Below are positions 10,796 to 25,954 of a stretch of DNA of 64,000 nt, piece by piece. The first letter of the stretch is position 1. Each line of letters opens with the position of its first letter. A program made the translations under genes and the position numbers. The stretch is from the NCBI GenBank assembly GCA_947311845.1, contig CAMZMU010000075.1, positions 21,238,747 to 21,302,746 on the forward strand, written 5' to 3'. The DNA is from Poa pratensis (taxonomy: Eukaryota > Streptophyta > Magnoliopsida > Poales > Poaceae). Under the pieces are notes generated by a model. The model searched no databases. It was not told the origin of the DNA and saw nothing but the letters and a program-made list of their open reading frames with translations.

Positions 10796-12880
10796 ATGAG
10801 CATGATCGACGTGCTGACCCGGGTGGACGCCATCTGCAAGAAGTACGACAGGTACGACGCCGACAAGCACCGGAATGACGCCGCCGACCCCTTCTCGCGG
10901 CTCTACGCCGACATCGACGCCGGCATCGACGAAGCCGTCGAGGTGATCTCCGTTTGATCCTGCCTGAAATCAATGCGACATTGTTCTCAGATTCTTGTCC
11001 TGAAATGCCGTCAAACTGTGATTGAATTTCAGAAATCGGAGAGGGCGGCGAGGGAGACGAACCGGGCTGCCAAGGTGACCCTCAACGCCGGCGTGCGGCG
11101 CACCAAGGCCCGGCTTATGGAGGACGTGGTCAAGCTCCAGAAGCTATCCGTTAAGAAGGTGACAGATTAATCACACACCATTCAATTTCGATCGAGCTCA
11201 TAAATTTACCAACATAAACACTCTCCGTCAACCTTGTTCATCATTTTTCTCGACTGATCGATCATCCGAATGAATTTTAATAAAAATATGGACACATTTA
11301 CAATTGAACATGGAACATGCACAGATGAAAGGGGTCTCGCAGGAGGAGATGGCGCTGCGGCCTGATCTGGTCGCAGCATTGCATCACAGGATCCAATCGA
11401 TCACCGTCCCCGAGGGAAGCAGCGGCGACGGCGGCACGGCGGATCAGACCGGCGCTCGGCCAGGGATCCAGTTCGATTCTTCAGGTTCCCTTTTTTTTCA
11501 CCTGCAAAGTAACATATCTGCTACTGAAATGGTGTTCAGGCCGTCTCTGATGTTCTCGGTGCATTCTTCAGTTATCCCCTTCGTGAACAGCAATATATTC
11601 TTCAGTTTGCACCATTCCTTTTGGAAAATTGTATCTAGTGTGACAATGAATTTCCTCTACTTTATGGGGTTATTATAAGACGCCTATCGTAGTACAAAAA
11701 CATAGGAATTGTAAGTTTCTGTCGAAATTCGAACTGATCGCCATGTGTCGACTAATTGCAGCTGAAACTTTGGATGAGGGCTACTTCCAGACCAGCGAAG
11801 AATCGGAGGCTTTCAGAAGAGAGTACGAGATGCGCCGGATCAAACAGGCAGGTTTTCTGTTCATGGAGCATGTTTTCTGCCAATCAAATGCATTTCTGAA
11901 TTTGTAGATAAATGCCACCACAACAGTAGCAGCTATGGTAAAAAATAAGGTTGGCTTAGGACTGACATGTGGGTCCTGGTCCCACGTGCCAGTGACGCAT
12001 CCATGGCACTTTTTCTGAACTTTGCGGTGGACAGTACCCATTCAGCTAGACAACTGTATTTCATTTGATCCAAAGGTGATGAAGGATATGCATAACGATG
12101 TGATGTGCAGGATGAAGGGCTGGACTTCATATCCGAAGGCCTGGACACACTGAAAAATCTGGCAGAGGACATGAGTGAGGTTTGTTGCAGATGCATGAAG
12201 TGATGTACTCTTGACTGCAATTAAATTCTAGAACTGTCTGTGTAACCACTCTCTGGCGAAGTTAAGTTAAAGAGGCTAACAATTGTTCGTCTAATTCTGC
12301 AGGAACTGGACAGACAGATTCCTTTGATGGATGAAATCGACAGAAAGGTTTTGGCCCTTTTTTTTGCCTTTGTTGCCCTCATGTGCATAGCTGAAGATAA
12401 AGGATATAATGACTTCTGCAGGTGGACAAAGCTAACTCGGAGCTAAGAAAGACTAATGTCAGGCTTAAAGAAACAGTTAACCAGGTGAGGAGTTGCTTTT
12501 GTTAGACCCTGAATTCCAACTGAACAGCTTCACTCTTGCTAGCTGACGGGCCTATGTGCTGTGCAGTTTCGATCGACCAGGAACTTCACAGTTGATATTA
12601 TACTGATCTGCGTTATTCTTGGCATTGGTGCTTACCTCTATAAGTAAGCCTTCTCAACTTTACTGATTATACTCGGTGTCGATTTACTTACTCCCTCCGA
12701 TCCATATTAGTGGGCACAACTTTGTCTAGATACACATGTATCTAGTCTAAATACTTAACTAGATACATATAAATTTAGACAAAGCTATGCCCACTAATAT
12801 GGATCGGAGGGAGTACCTTTTTTTGGATGTCGTCTCAAACTCTATTCTTACTTTTCTTCTGCAGTGTTCTCTCCCAATGA
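10796..12880 (+). CDS. SYP71: Syntaxin of plants 71-type Qc-SNARE
   Basis: There are nine exons: 10796-10942, 11033-11158, 11325-11484, 11762-11847, 12111-12179, 12303-12347, 12422-12484, 12567-12643 and 12865-12880, giving 262 aa. The N-terminus (MSMIDVLTRVDAICKKYDRYD) and the C-terminal Qc-SNARE motif (about residues 174-232, zero-layer glutamine in ELDRQIPLMDEID) match the plant SYP7 group. A single C-terminal membrane anchor lies at about 239-257, and the protein ends NVLSQ. Such proteins sit on the ER and plasma membrane and pair with other SNAREs in vesicle fusion. The fourth intron appears to use a GC donor (CAG then GCAGGT at 11848); any GT alternative nearby gives a stop. The last intron holds a Stowaway MITE. 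The gene is convergent with the PRMT1 gene, 567 bp away. Confidence 0.9.
12691..12813. mobile_element. Stowaway MITE in the last intron of SYP71
   Basis: The 123-bp foldback has termini CTCCCTCCGATCC and GGATCGGAGGGAG, flanked by TA on both sides (12689-12690 and 12814-12815). That is the Stowaway (Tc1/mariner-type) signature. Confidence 0.92.
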
Positions 12881-13447
12881 ATCTTCGGAGCTTTCCCTGT
12901 TCAGGAACCATGTGTTCTATAAGTTGTACTTATTTCTCAAGTTAATGTGTAGTGCACCATGCCAAGGGGCTTTTTTTTCCTGCAATGGGGGTACTTCTGT
13001 TCACTGTTACTAGGCATGTCTGACAAGATATTATTTCATCATTCTATAGCCCATTTTACATACAAAAGAGACATTATTATAGAAGTAAAAAATGTGCTCA
13101 AGCAGCAGAAATAATGGGGATACACCACAAAGACATAACAAAAGATGAAAATGGCAGAATATCTCACCCAAGGGTTGTAATACTATTACGGATCCATTTT
13201 GAAAAAATGTATACAACAATTTCCCAAAATTCCTGCCAAGCCACGCAACCAGCAAGCAACACAGCATAGATTTTGCAAGATAGCAACCTACATTAACATG
13301 CCAGTCAACTCTACTTTCTACTCTGTTGCTGATGTCACTGACAAACTCATGTCAATACAAGACCAAGGAACAAGCATCACTGTGAAACGCAAGATACTTG
13401 GTCAACGGAAATTGAGTGGCCTGCAGGATAGCTGAATTCCTCATTGG

Positions 13448-16620
<3,173 letters not shown>

Positions 16621-16737
16621 CTTGCTAGAGGGAGGAGGGGCGGCTGGCTCGCTGGGTTGCTTGCTCTGGCGCGCCGCAAAGCAGGGGAGGGGGCTAGGGT
16701 TTTGGGAGGGGAGGGAAAGAGAGACAGAGGCGCCGAG

Positions 16738-16745
16738 ATTTTATA
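16738..16745 (-). promoter_or_regulatory. TATA box of PRMT1
   Basis: TATAAAAT on the minus strand lies 118 nt upstream of the PRMT1 start codon, with a GC-rich leader between. It is assigned by sequence and position only. Confidence 0.6.
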
Positions 16746-16841
16746 GGTAGCCACCGTGGCATAAATATCCAGTCCAGCGTTGCAACGGCGGGCTGGTACG
16801 GACTACGGAGTGCTGTTTGAACACCGGTCAGAGTTGGACTC

Positions 16842-17928
16842 CACCTTGTGTGGCAAAATTCGGCAAAAACTGATAGGTTTTCAGTGCCTATAGTTTGGTA
16901 TATTTTTAGAAAATAAAGTCACTTTTTGCGAGGGTAGGAAATAAAGTCAAGCAACAAAGGGTTTTCGAGTTGGAATGTTCGGTCAGACTAAGCTTACAAT
17001 TTATCAGGAAAAAATAACGATATAGAAGGAAAAAGGCGGCTATTATAAAGTAGGCCAAATTGTATTACCATGAGCATGTAAACATTCCGAGCCTAATACA
17101 CAGTAAGAAGAAGTGTCACCTCTAGTGCTAGTGTAGGCGTCGATACTTCTTCGATGCAGGTGCTCGGGTTTTGAAAATATAAGCTTAACAAGTTACAACC
17201 ATATATGTTGGATAGACCATTTGTTATAATCTAAGGGAGTTGAATTCAATAAACTCATTGATAGAAGTTTACTGAAACAAGGTATTACTTCACCTTGTGT
17301 GGCAAAATTCGGCAAAAAACTAATAGGTCAGTGCCCGTAATTTGTGTAGCAGTACATTTTTTTATAAAATAAATCACTTTTTGGGAGGGTAGGAAAAAAA
17401 TTACTTCCATAGTGCAAGTACATCGATGGAACACATTGATTGTCTATTTCCGGAAATCATACATAGCCCCACTTGTGAGTCGAATACATGGTATGGCATA
17501 CTTATTTGACGTTTTTTAGTAAGTGATAAAATATATAAGTCGAGTTGGAACACCAAGATTGTGTTGTACAATGTTCGATTAGACTAAGCTTAGAATTTGT
17601 TGCATAAAAATAACGGATAGAAATTAAAAAGGCCGCCCAGTCCTACTATTAAATATATGCCAAACTATAGCCATACGGTATTACCATAATCCCATGAACA
17701 ATCCCAGACTAAGACACACTAAGAAGAATTGTCACCGGTTGTCAAAAAAAAATTGTCACCTCTACCGACTTGTCCACTTCAGGTGCTTGAGCTTTTGAAA
17801 AGACAAATGTAACAATTTTACAACCATATGTCGGGTAAACCGTTTATTATAATGTAAGGGAGTTGAATTCAACAAATGTTTTTATGTCAAACGACTCATT
17901 GATAGAAGTTTACTGAAGGTATTACTTC
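16842..17928 (+). repeat. Imperfect tandem duplication upstream of PRMT1
   Basis: CACCTTGTGTGGCAAAATTC occurs at 16842 and at 17291. Both units end with TTGATAGAAGTTTACTGAA followed by GGTATTACTT. Unit one is 449 bp; unit two is about 638 bp because it carries an extra segment (roughly 17400-17590). No coding capacity is seen. Confidence 0.85.
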
Positions 17929-19431
17929 GTTTTTCTACGAAGTTGGGACTCTTGATGGTATGTTCAAGTTGACCACAAGTATTTGAAATGTCATGCATTT
18001 GAGTTATTGATTGATTATTTATTGCACATTTCCTTTAGTTTTACATTTTCTCCTTGGCATTCAGTGTTGAAGGTCGTTCCATGTCGGGTCTATTCATTTC
18101 CAGGTCAACTCACCACTGCCTTATGGCTCTATATTGCTCTCACATGCCTCCCACATTCTCGTTTGAAGTGTATTTAAGCTCCTAACGGGTAATGGGGTCG
18201 GCATGGAGCTTGCGCATCGTATTTGACTTCAATGATGACATAGGCCATGCTTTTTTGGGAGGAACCCTAAGAATGATCAAATAGCCAGGTAGAATTATTT
18301 ATAATGACAACTAAAGGGCAAAATTTAGAGAATTATTTGAGTAAACAGGGGGTTGGGATGGTTCTCACGAAAACAACAAAAACCACAATCTATCATGTAG
18401 TGGTTTGCTCGTCAGTTGAACCCAATGTATTTGCACTAGTTTAGTACTAAATAATGGTTGTTTTGCGCCGTCATTTTTTGCTTGACCTAAAAGGTTGATA
18501 GTCATGAACCTATTTTGATTATTTTATGGCTTTGCCCTTGGATATGATAGGCAACCCACAACAAAAGCGTGTTTATTGCGTCAACGCATGGTTAGATGAG
18601 TAGGGCCTTACCGGTTTAGACTCGTGAAAAGCGATAGCGAGAGAGGTGAACATAGAAAAATGCTCAATCCATCATGTTTGGTGTGCAGATAATATCATCA
18701 ACTATACGCTAGATACGTGGCATCTTAAACAATGTTAGGCTCTGCTAGCATTATAATTAATTATAATAATTTCATTTATGTAACTAGTTTTCTATAGTTA
18801 TCGTTTGTTAAATTTTTTGTACCTATATCTATTTTGTTATAATAGTAAATTACAATTTGGCACGACATTGTTTGGTGCACAAGCTTTAGGTTGTGCTTAG
18901 CATGGTGGTGGATTAGCGCTCTCTTATTGTGCCAACCATCTTTTCGTTATGTACTATGTTAGTGTTTACTCCTTCAAGAGATATTTAGGTGCAGCTCGCA
19001 CAGAAAAGGAGTGGAAGATTAGGAAAGAATCGGGGATTGATTATGGAGTAATAACCGTTAAAGAGGATAATGGGGGATGATGACCTTCAGTATGCGGTGC
19101 CAGACTTGTATCGGGTGACGTGGCTGCATAGAATTGCGTAGAAATCGGGTAGTGAGGGTTAGCTATTTAGATATAAAAGATTTGTTAAGATAAGCTTTTG
19201 GCTAACAACTACTCTTTTAATATGCGATTTATGTGATACAAAATCACTGTAGTAACAAATTACTTTTGGAAAAATCGAGTGACTCAAATTTCATGTCATA
19301 TAAAGTTACATTCAGTGAGCAATTGTTCATCAAAAACTTGTCTTGACGAAACAAAATATATCTTACTACTAAGAACCGACTACTCTAGGTCGATTCGGGC
19401 AAACCAGAAAGATACGAATTGGAAAAGTCTT
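17929..19431. other. Intergenic, no supported feature
   Basis: AT-rich sequence without a credible ORF, RNA gene or recognisable transposon ends on either strand. Confidence 0.5.
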
Positions 19432-20182
19432 GTAATCATCCGGGGGATCGCACGCGACATGTCCCCCGGCTCTAGCGAGCAACGCGTGTCCAGCACGGGC
19501 CCACACACGACAGCGCACCACCACACGTACCGTCTTCCTCCTCCTGAATCCTATCCTCTCAGACTCGATCGAGAGAAATCGAGAGTTTGAGACAGCCCGA
19601 GCGAGCTCCCCACCTCTGCTACCTTGCGCGCCTCGCTCTGGCGGCCACCAAATCCCGCCGCCCTCTCCTCCGGTGGCGGCGGCTACCTCCTCCCCTCCCT
19701 CCCTCCATCCTTGGCTCCCCTGCCATGGAGTTCCTCTTTTTGTTGGTCCGCCATGGAGTTCTGCCGCTCACCTGCTCCGCCATGTTCGATCCTCCATGGA
19801 TCCCGCTCCAATTTCTCCAGCGCGGCTCATGGCACAGTGGCTACCGGCACAGCTTCCAGCCATGGCTGGTGGTGTGCCGGTGCCGCGAGGGTGGCGGCGC
19901 CGCTAGCCGCTAGGAGTGGGGATTCGGATGCTGCAAGCGCTGGTCCGCGGTGCTACCTGCGTCGGTCGGTGGTGCTACCACAGGCGACCGGCGATGCTAC
20001 ATGCGGTGGCAGTAGCGCGGTGGTGCTCCCATGGGACCACGGCGGTGCTGCCGATGACGGGAAGCGGTGCTATTGAAGAGGCACGGCGATGCTCCAATGG
20101 TACGACGGCGTTGCTCTCATGGAAGCACGGCGGTGCTGCGGCCGTGCTACCGTCAGACGTCGGTGAGCAGCTTGCTGCCGCA

Positions 20183-20530
20183 GGTGGGTGGCACTGCTTC
20201 CATAGCTGGTCGACGTTGCTACCGTTGGTGAGCGGCCGTGCTCCGGCGTTGCTACCATCGGTGAGCAGCGTGCTGCTACAGGTGGGTGGCGCTGCTTCCA
20301 TAGCAGATCGGTGTTGCTACCGTCGGCGAGCAGCCGTGCTCCGGCGTTGCTATCGTCGGTGAGCAGCGTGCTGCTACAGGTGGGCGGCGCTGCTTCCATA
20401 GCAGCTCCGTGTTGCTACCGTCGGCGAGCGGCCGTGCTCCGGCGTTGCTACCAGCGGCGAGCGGCCGTGCTCCGGCGTTGCTACCGGCGGCGAGCGGCCG
20501 TGCTGCCACAGGTGGCTGGCGCTGCTTCCA
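20183..20530 (+). repeat. 98-bp tandem repeat array with shorter subunits
   Basis: GGTGGGTGGC.CTGCTTCCATAG starts at 20183, 20281 and 20379 (exact 98-bp steps), with a final partial copy at about 20512. Inside each copy a shorter unit of about 33 bp (GTTGCTACC...GAGCGGCCGTGCTCCGGC) repeats. The 98-bp period is not a multiple of three, so the open frames across it are not under coding constraint. Confidence 0.88.
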
Positions 20531-20839
20531 TAGCTCGTCCACTCGTTTCTTTCCTCTATCTCTCTCTCTCTCTCTCGGCGTGGGCGGTGGTGCTGCCGGC
20601 TACGCGGGGGTGGCCAGGGAAGGCTGCTGCAGGAGATCGAGCCAGGTTCACGGTGGTGTTTGCGGGAGAGACAGAAGAGGAAGAAAAAACAAGGACGAAA
20701 AGGTTGGGCCACGCGCACGGTCGTCCCTACTTTGACCGCTGGGTGGGACACGTGTCGAGCGCTCCACCGGGGCATCGGACGGAAAGATGGACAGGACTAG
20801 GCGTCCCCCGGGTCGCCAGCCCGACATGTGTCCACTAAT

Positions 20840-21640
20840 ATAGGCTAATCCCGCTTTTGCTACAAAACTCCCGATTTTTGCTGCAAATCGTCCCGCTTTT
20901 GCTGCATTGTAGCAAAAACGGTTCGTACACAAAACATGAAGGGAAAAATTCTGGCCTCGCCGGAGACCTCACCGGAGACCTCGCCGGAGACGTGGTAGCA
21001 AAAAGTTTATGCTATTGTAGCAACAGAAAAGTTCTATTGTAGCAAAATCAACTTCACCGGAGACTCTCGCCGGAGACCTCACCAGAGACCTCGCGCGGAG
21101 ACGTGGTAGCAAAAAGTTTATGCTATTGTAGCAACAGAAAAGTTCTATTGTAGCAAAATCAACTTCGCCGGAGAATCTCGCCGGAGACCTTCTCGGGCGG
21201 CGTATGCATGCTGCAATGCTGCAATATAACAATTTTTTTGCTATTATTGTTATGTGTTTTGCTACAATAGGATAAAGTTTTTGCTACTATGTTTCCGACG
21301 AGGTCTATGTCGATGTCTCCGGCGAAACCGATTTTGCTACAATAGCACATTTTTTTTGCTACGGGATCTCCGGCGAGGTCTCCGGTGAGGTCCGGCGAGT
21401 CCGGTGAGGCCGCCGGCGAAATCGGTCTTTTCTCCGGCGAAATTGATTTTGCTACAATAGCACATCTGTTTTGCTACGGAATCTCCGGTGAGCTCTCCGG
21501 TGAGGTCCGGCGAGTCCGGTGAGGTCGCCGGCGAAATTGGTCTTTTCTAATCTATTTTCTGGACGAACCGTTTTTGCTACATAGGAGCAAAAGCGGGCAA
21601 TTATTTGCTACACGGTAGCAAAAGCGGGATTTGAACAGAA
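20840..21640. repeat. TTGCTAC / CCGGAGACC repeat array, direct and inverted copies
   Basis: Two direct copies of about 111 bp start at 20986 and 21097 (GGAGACGTGGTAGCAAAAAG). Further on, at 21240-21560, the same motifs appear inverted (GCTACAATAGCACAT against TATGCTATTGTAGC; GGTCTCCGG against CCGGAGACC), so a transcript of this stretch could fold back on itself. Confidence 0.75.
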
Positions 21641-21914
21641 AAAGGGGACACGTGTTGGCAGGGGGACCCGGATGATCTTTCCCAAAGATCCCCGGATGAT
21701 TACTATACTTTTCCCGGAAAGATCCCGGGACGCTAGTCTGGTGTCTTCGGTAAATCACACTGTCAAAGCACAACCTACAAACGTGCTAAATTTCGGCGCC
21801 CAACAAAAATCACCCAAAATACAGGAAACTTCACCGGTTCACCACCGAGCCACCCCGTCGCATATTCCGCCGCCGCGCCGCCGCAGCGCCCTTTCCACGA
21901 TTCCACCACCCGCC

Positions 21915-24900
21915 ATGGAGGACACCGAGGCTAAGAAAACCACGTCCCCCTCGCCCCTCTTCTCCTTCTCCAACCCCAGCGCTTCCTTCGGCTTCGGGTT
22001 CGGCGCCGCCCCCGGCCCTCCTCCTCCGCCTCCGCCGCCAGCCGTCGAGGTCCTCCTCTCTGAGGTATTTCTCCCCCAATATCCGTTTCTTCTCGCTCGT
22101 CTCCGTGTTCTTCTCGGCGCGACTTTCGATTCTCGCTTTGTTTGCGTTGCAGGAATCGCCCGTCGCGGCCGGCAACTTGGAGCCTGTGGTGGTGGACGAC
22201 TCCCTGTCGATTTACAAGGTGCGATTTAGAAGTGCCTACCTTGTGTTCGCGGAAATGCCTCTCTCGCTCTGTAGTCCGGCAAGAACTGTACGCTGTGTAC
22301 TACAGTTCTCTTGTTTAACCTACCACTAGTTACCTCGTGTAAGTAAAGAGAAGAAAAAGGAGCATCCCTAATGTATGCAGTTACTTGATCACTCTGTAAC
22401 CGATGGTATCGAGAATGTCAGGATGATCGGTTGAGCATGGAAGCATTAGGGAAATTGTATCTTTTGGCAGCCTCAGAGCATTCTTTGTTCATGTATAGGC
22501 TCATCTGCTTGCCGGTTGAACTACAAAGGTTCGAGGATCAGAGGATGCTTAAATACCACTGCTGCATAAACACGAAACATCCACTGTGGCATATGTGCTT
22601 TAGGCTACATCGAAAGCGTAGAGCTGTTAGAAGTGTGAACTGAAGTGAGGATGATAGGATAAGATAGAGCATGCCAAATAATTTTTGTTGTTGTTGTGTC
22701 TTGCATGTCATGAAACTGATCGGAGAGCTTGCAGTAGTACCACTTCTGCTACCACTATTAATAATAGTGTTGTGCAGACTAAGGCATAGCCTAGTGGTGG
22801 GTAGGGGCTGATGCCTTCACACCCAACGAGTTCGTGTCCTCATGCTCGCAATTTCGGTGATGTTGCATCACTCTTCTATTATAAATGCCACGGGTTCTCC
22901 CCCCGTAGGACTAATAATAGTGTTGTTGTATACAGTATCTCGATTTTACTGAGACTTAGGACAGCAGCTCTGCAAGTAGACAACATGCAACAACATTTAA
23001 GTAGATTAAATTTATGTTAAATACCGTAATTTCATACTTCCCTCAACCTGATATTTGTTGGGCATTGAATTGTGCTTTTGGAGAAAAAAAACAAGTACGT
23101 AATTTTGGTACTGATCCGTTGGCAAATTTTAGTTCAAATTGTGCAATGATAAGTGTTACTGATGGATACAAGAAACGATGAGATTATGAATATTTCGTAA
23201 ATATTTCTTAAGGCTCACTACATGCTTGATGCTTCACCTAGGGAAGTAAGAATACATGACACTGATGAAACATTGAAATTTTTAATGAGCTAATCTTTCC
23301 ACCCTCTCCCCTAAACCCAATATGAAGAAAAGGAAAACATGTTGCTTTAGCCATATAATAGTTTTGCCTTTTCCGGCAACCCATTGACTCTTTTCTCGTG
23401 AAGTTCGAGCACAAAATGACAGTGCACATATCACATCTTCAGTAAGTATTTCGTCAGATCAATAACTTCTATTCCAGTAGGGAATATTCTAGCATACAAG
23501 CTTGTTCTTGGACGGTATTCCACATGTCATTTTAGATCCCTATGATGATGTTAAACTAATATATTCTCGTCCTTCATCTTATTTATTAGGGGAGAGTGAA
23601 CACCTGTGACGTTTTTGGCGTAAAAAACTCTGATTTAGTCCCAGGAAAATATGAAGGTAAAGACTATTTGCAGTTTATTTTGCCTTATTTGTGAACCTGA
23701 CAATATCCATGGGTCCTAGGTGGATTGAAGCTGTGGGAAGGTTCACTGGACTTGGTGAAGACCCTAAATTCAAACATCAAAGATGGTCGATTGCTTGTAG
23801 AAGGCAAACACGTACTGGAGGTGTGAACTTGCTCTAACATTATACGTTTATTAACAATTTGTGCACAATTGGAAGTTCCATTAAGTAGTTAGATCCTCTC
23901 TCTCTCTCTCCAACTAATCATGGACTGTACTATGATATCAAGAGTACTTCAAGTCTTTGACAGATATCTACTTACGTTATCTATCTTTGTGATTCTGTAG
24001 TTAGGATGTGGACATGGCCTTCCTGGCATCTTTGCGGGTCTTAAGGTACGTGTCTGCTCTTTGGTTTGGCATTTTGAAACAATTCCTCAATTATATCGGT
24101 TTCTTAAAAGCTTGAACTTTCAGGGTGCTGATCTAGTTCACTTCCAAGATTTCAATGCTGAGGTCCTTAGGTGCCTCACCATCCCAAATGTGAAAGTTAA
24201 CCTGCTCAAGGAATCATCTCAAGGAACATGTACATCTAGCAGTGTTGGTTTTTATGCTGGTGACTGGAGTGAAATCGACAAGTTACTTCTTTGCGGAGAT
24301 GCTGTTCATGATAAAACAACCAACCGTCACACAGAAAATGAAGGGTCTAGTGGCTATGATATCATCCTGATGGCTGAGACTGTTTATGCATTGGATTCAC
24401 TTCCTAGTCTCTACAGGCTCATTAAAAAAGTAAACACCCAAAATCTTCCTTTACTGATTTTTCTTTCGTTTGCTCCAGTTTTCTGAATATTTATTGTTGC
24501 TTACAGTTATAAAACTTTTGCAGTGCTTACGCTACCCTGGTGGTGTAGTTTACATGGCAGGGAAGAAGCATTACTTTGGTGTAGGTGGTGGCACAAGGCA
24601 ATTTCTTCGCTTGGTTACAGAAGACGGTAAAGTTTTGTTTCTTAATTTTGTTAACCATCCAGTATATGTTCATGTACCCCATACTTTCTTCCATTAATGC
24701 ATGCTTGTTTTGCACACTTCCAGTTCCATAATGGAAGGCTTGAGAAAAGCATCCGTACTTTTTAATACAGTGGTCATGATTTTGTGTTTTACATGTTCAT
24801 AGTAAATTTGCATGTCAAGATTCTGTCTAGGGTTTAAGTTCTGCATTATTACTTTGAAGGCAAGCATCAATACATGTGTTAAGAAAGGAATTTGGATCCT

Positions 24901-25163
24901 TCATGTGGAGGAGAGGATTAAAATATTCTTTATTAAATGCATCACATGACAAAACTGTAGACCAGCTGTTAACACTCAGATGCATGACTTGTTTGGACTC
25001 ATCATGTGAAATTTGTATAGACAGTTGCATGTGTTGTGGTATTCATGCATTGTCTTTACTGTTGTTTTGTTGTCCTTTAGGCGCCATGCAATCCGACCTG
25101 CTTGCGGAAGTTACTGATGGATCATCCAATGTAAGGGAGGTTTGGAAATTCTCGTTCAAGTAG
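21915..25163 (+). CDS. Protein-histidine N-methyltransferase, METTL18/HPM1 type
   Basis: There are eight exons: 21915-22064, 22153-22218, 23590-23656, 23720-23820, 24001-24045, 24124-24429, 24524-24626 and 25081-25163, all GT-AG, giving 306 aa. An N-terminal Pro/Phe-Gly-rich part (about residues 11-45, FGFGFGAAPG and a run of prolines) precedes a seven-beta-strand methyltransferase core. Motif I is VLELGCGHGLPGI (about 126-138); later motifs are VHFQDFNAEVLR and YDIILMAETVYAL. Yeast Hpm1 and animal METTL18 methylate a histidine of ribosomal protein L3 using S-adenosylmethionine; this protein has the same layout and length. Activity in plants is inferred. Intron 2 (1.4 kb) holds a SINE-like insertion. 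The start is the only ATG giving the full frame and is preceded by a GC-rich leader. Confidence 0.88.
22778..22920 (+). mobile_element. tRNA-derived SINE-like fragment in intron 2
   Basis: GGCATAGCCTAGTGGTGG resembles a tRNA A-box and is followed by GAGTTCGTGTCC in the B-box position. A GGGTTCTCCCCCCGTAGG tail is like that of grass Au-type SINEs. The poly-T end and target duplication were not clearly found. Confidence 0.4.
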
Positions 25164-25954
25164 ACTAGCAACACATTTGTGGTTGTTGTATCAAATACAA
25201 ACTTGTATTGGGCTACATATTGGTATAGTGTGAGCCCTAGTTTAGCTGTTTCATGTTGTGTTAATCCACTGTTACAGTTTCAATATGATTGCATACATTT
25301 TTACCAGCGCTTATTTTGAAAAGAAAGCCCTATTTTACTCCTGCGAAGTCATAGAAGTATATGTCCATGGAGTCTTATCTCTGGATCGCAATCATTAAAC
25401 ATGTGTACCCTTTCCTCTGGTATGTATATTCTCCATTATTTTCTCTTGTACCATCTCATAACTTTGACAACAAAAGTAGCACTTTTTATTGCCCATCATA
25501 GCAAAGATTCTGGGTAATTCCAATGGCAGACAGAACTGATTGAGTATCAATAGCATCTGACAAGTCATCGAAAAGGGGAACAAGAAACAAAATTGTACTC
25601 CCGTACTTTACCTCTTCTTTCCAGATGCCATGATACACATGACACCATGCTGACCTGGCAACCAAGAATGTCTTCCAGCAGATACTCCAGATTTACTCCA
25701 AGAAAATAAACTGGGAGAGGTGGTGAGTGAGGAAAGGACATGGATGTGAAGGGTGGCTAGTCCCATGTGGCATAGGGAATCAAACATTAGGGCAACCTTT
25801 GTCCTCTTGTTCATGCTCCAATGTTTCTAATTATCAGCATTGTACCACTTTGGGTGACCCCATGTGCAAGCTACTGTTGTTTGTCTCTCAGATGATCAGC
25901 ATCTTCCTCGTAGTGTCTATATCTTGGCTTTGCAGCTTTTCCCTTTGAGCTGCA
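25164..25954. other. 3' flank and intergenic sequence
   Basis: It presumably starts with the 3'UTR of the histidine methyltransferase gene. No other feature is supported. Confidence 0.5.

Larger units (their letters stand above)
19432..21703. mobile_element. Non-autonomous TIR element, GC-rich, unclassified (possibly Mutator-like)
   Basis: The left end GTAATCATCCGGGGGATC (19432-19449) is the inverse of the right end GATCCCCGGATGATTAC (21687-21703), with one base difference. Further in, weaker inverse similarity continues (GCGTGTCC and GACACGTG blocks). No transposase is encoded. The interior is an array of GC-rich tandem repeats (20183-20530) followed by TTGCTAC/CCGGAGACC repeats (20840-21640). 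No clear target-site duplication is seen (the flanks AAAAGTCTT and TATACTTTT do not match), so the class is not settled. The element ends 211 bp before the HPM1-type gene start. Confidence 0.6.

Noticed and set aside
11848..11852. GT donor GCAG/GTTTTC for SYP71 intron 4
   Set aside because: Joining from it to the acceptor at 12110 gives an immediate in-frame TGA and breaks the conserved SNARE sequence.
19587..20838. Several overlapping open frames of 100-175 codons
   Set aside because: They run through 98-bp and ~33-bp tandem repeats in multiple frames and both strands; openness comes from GC-rich repeat composition.
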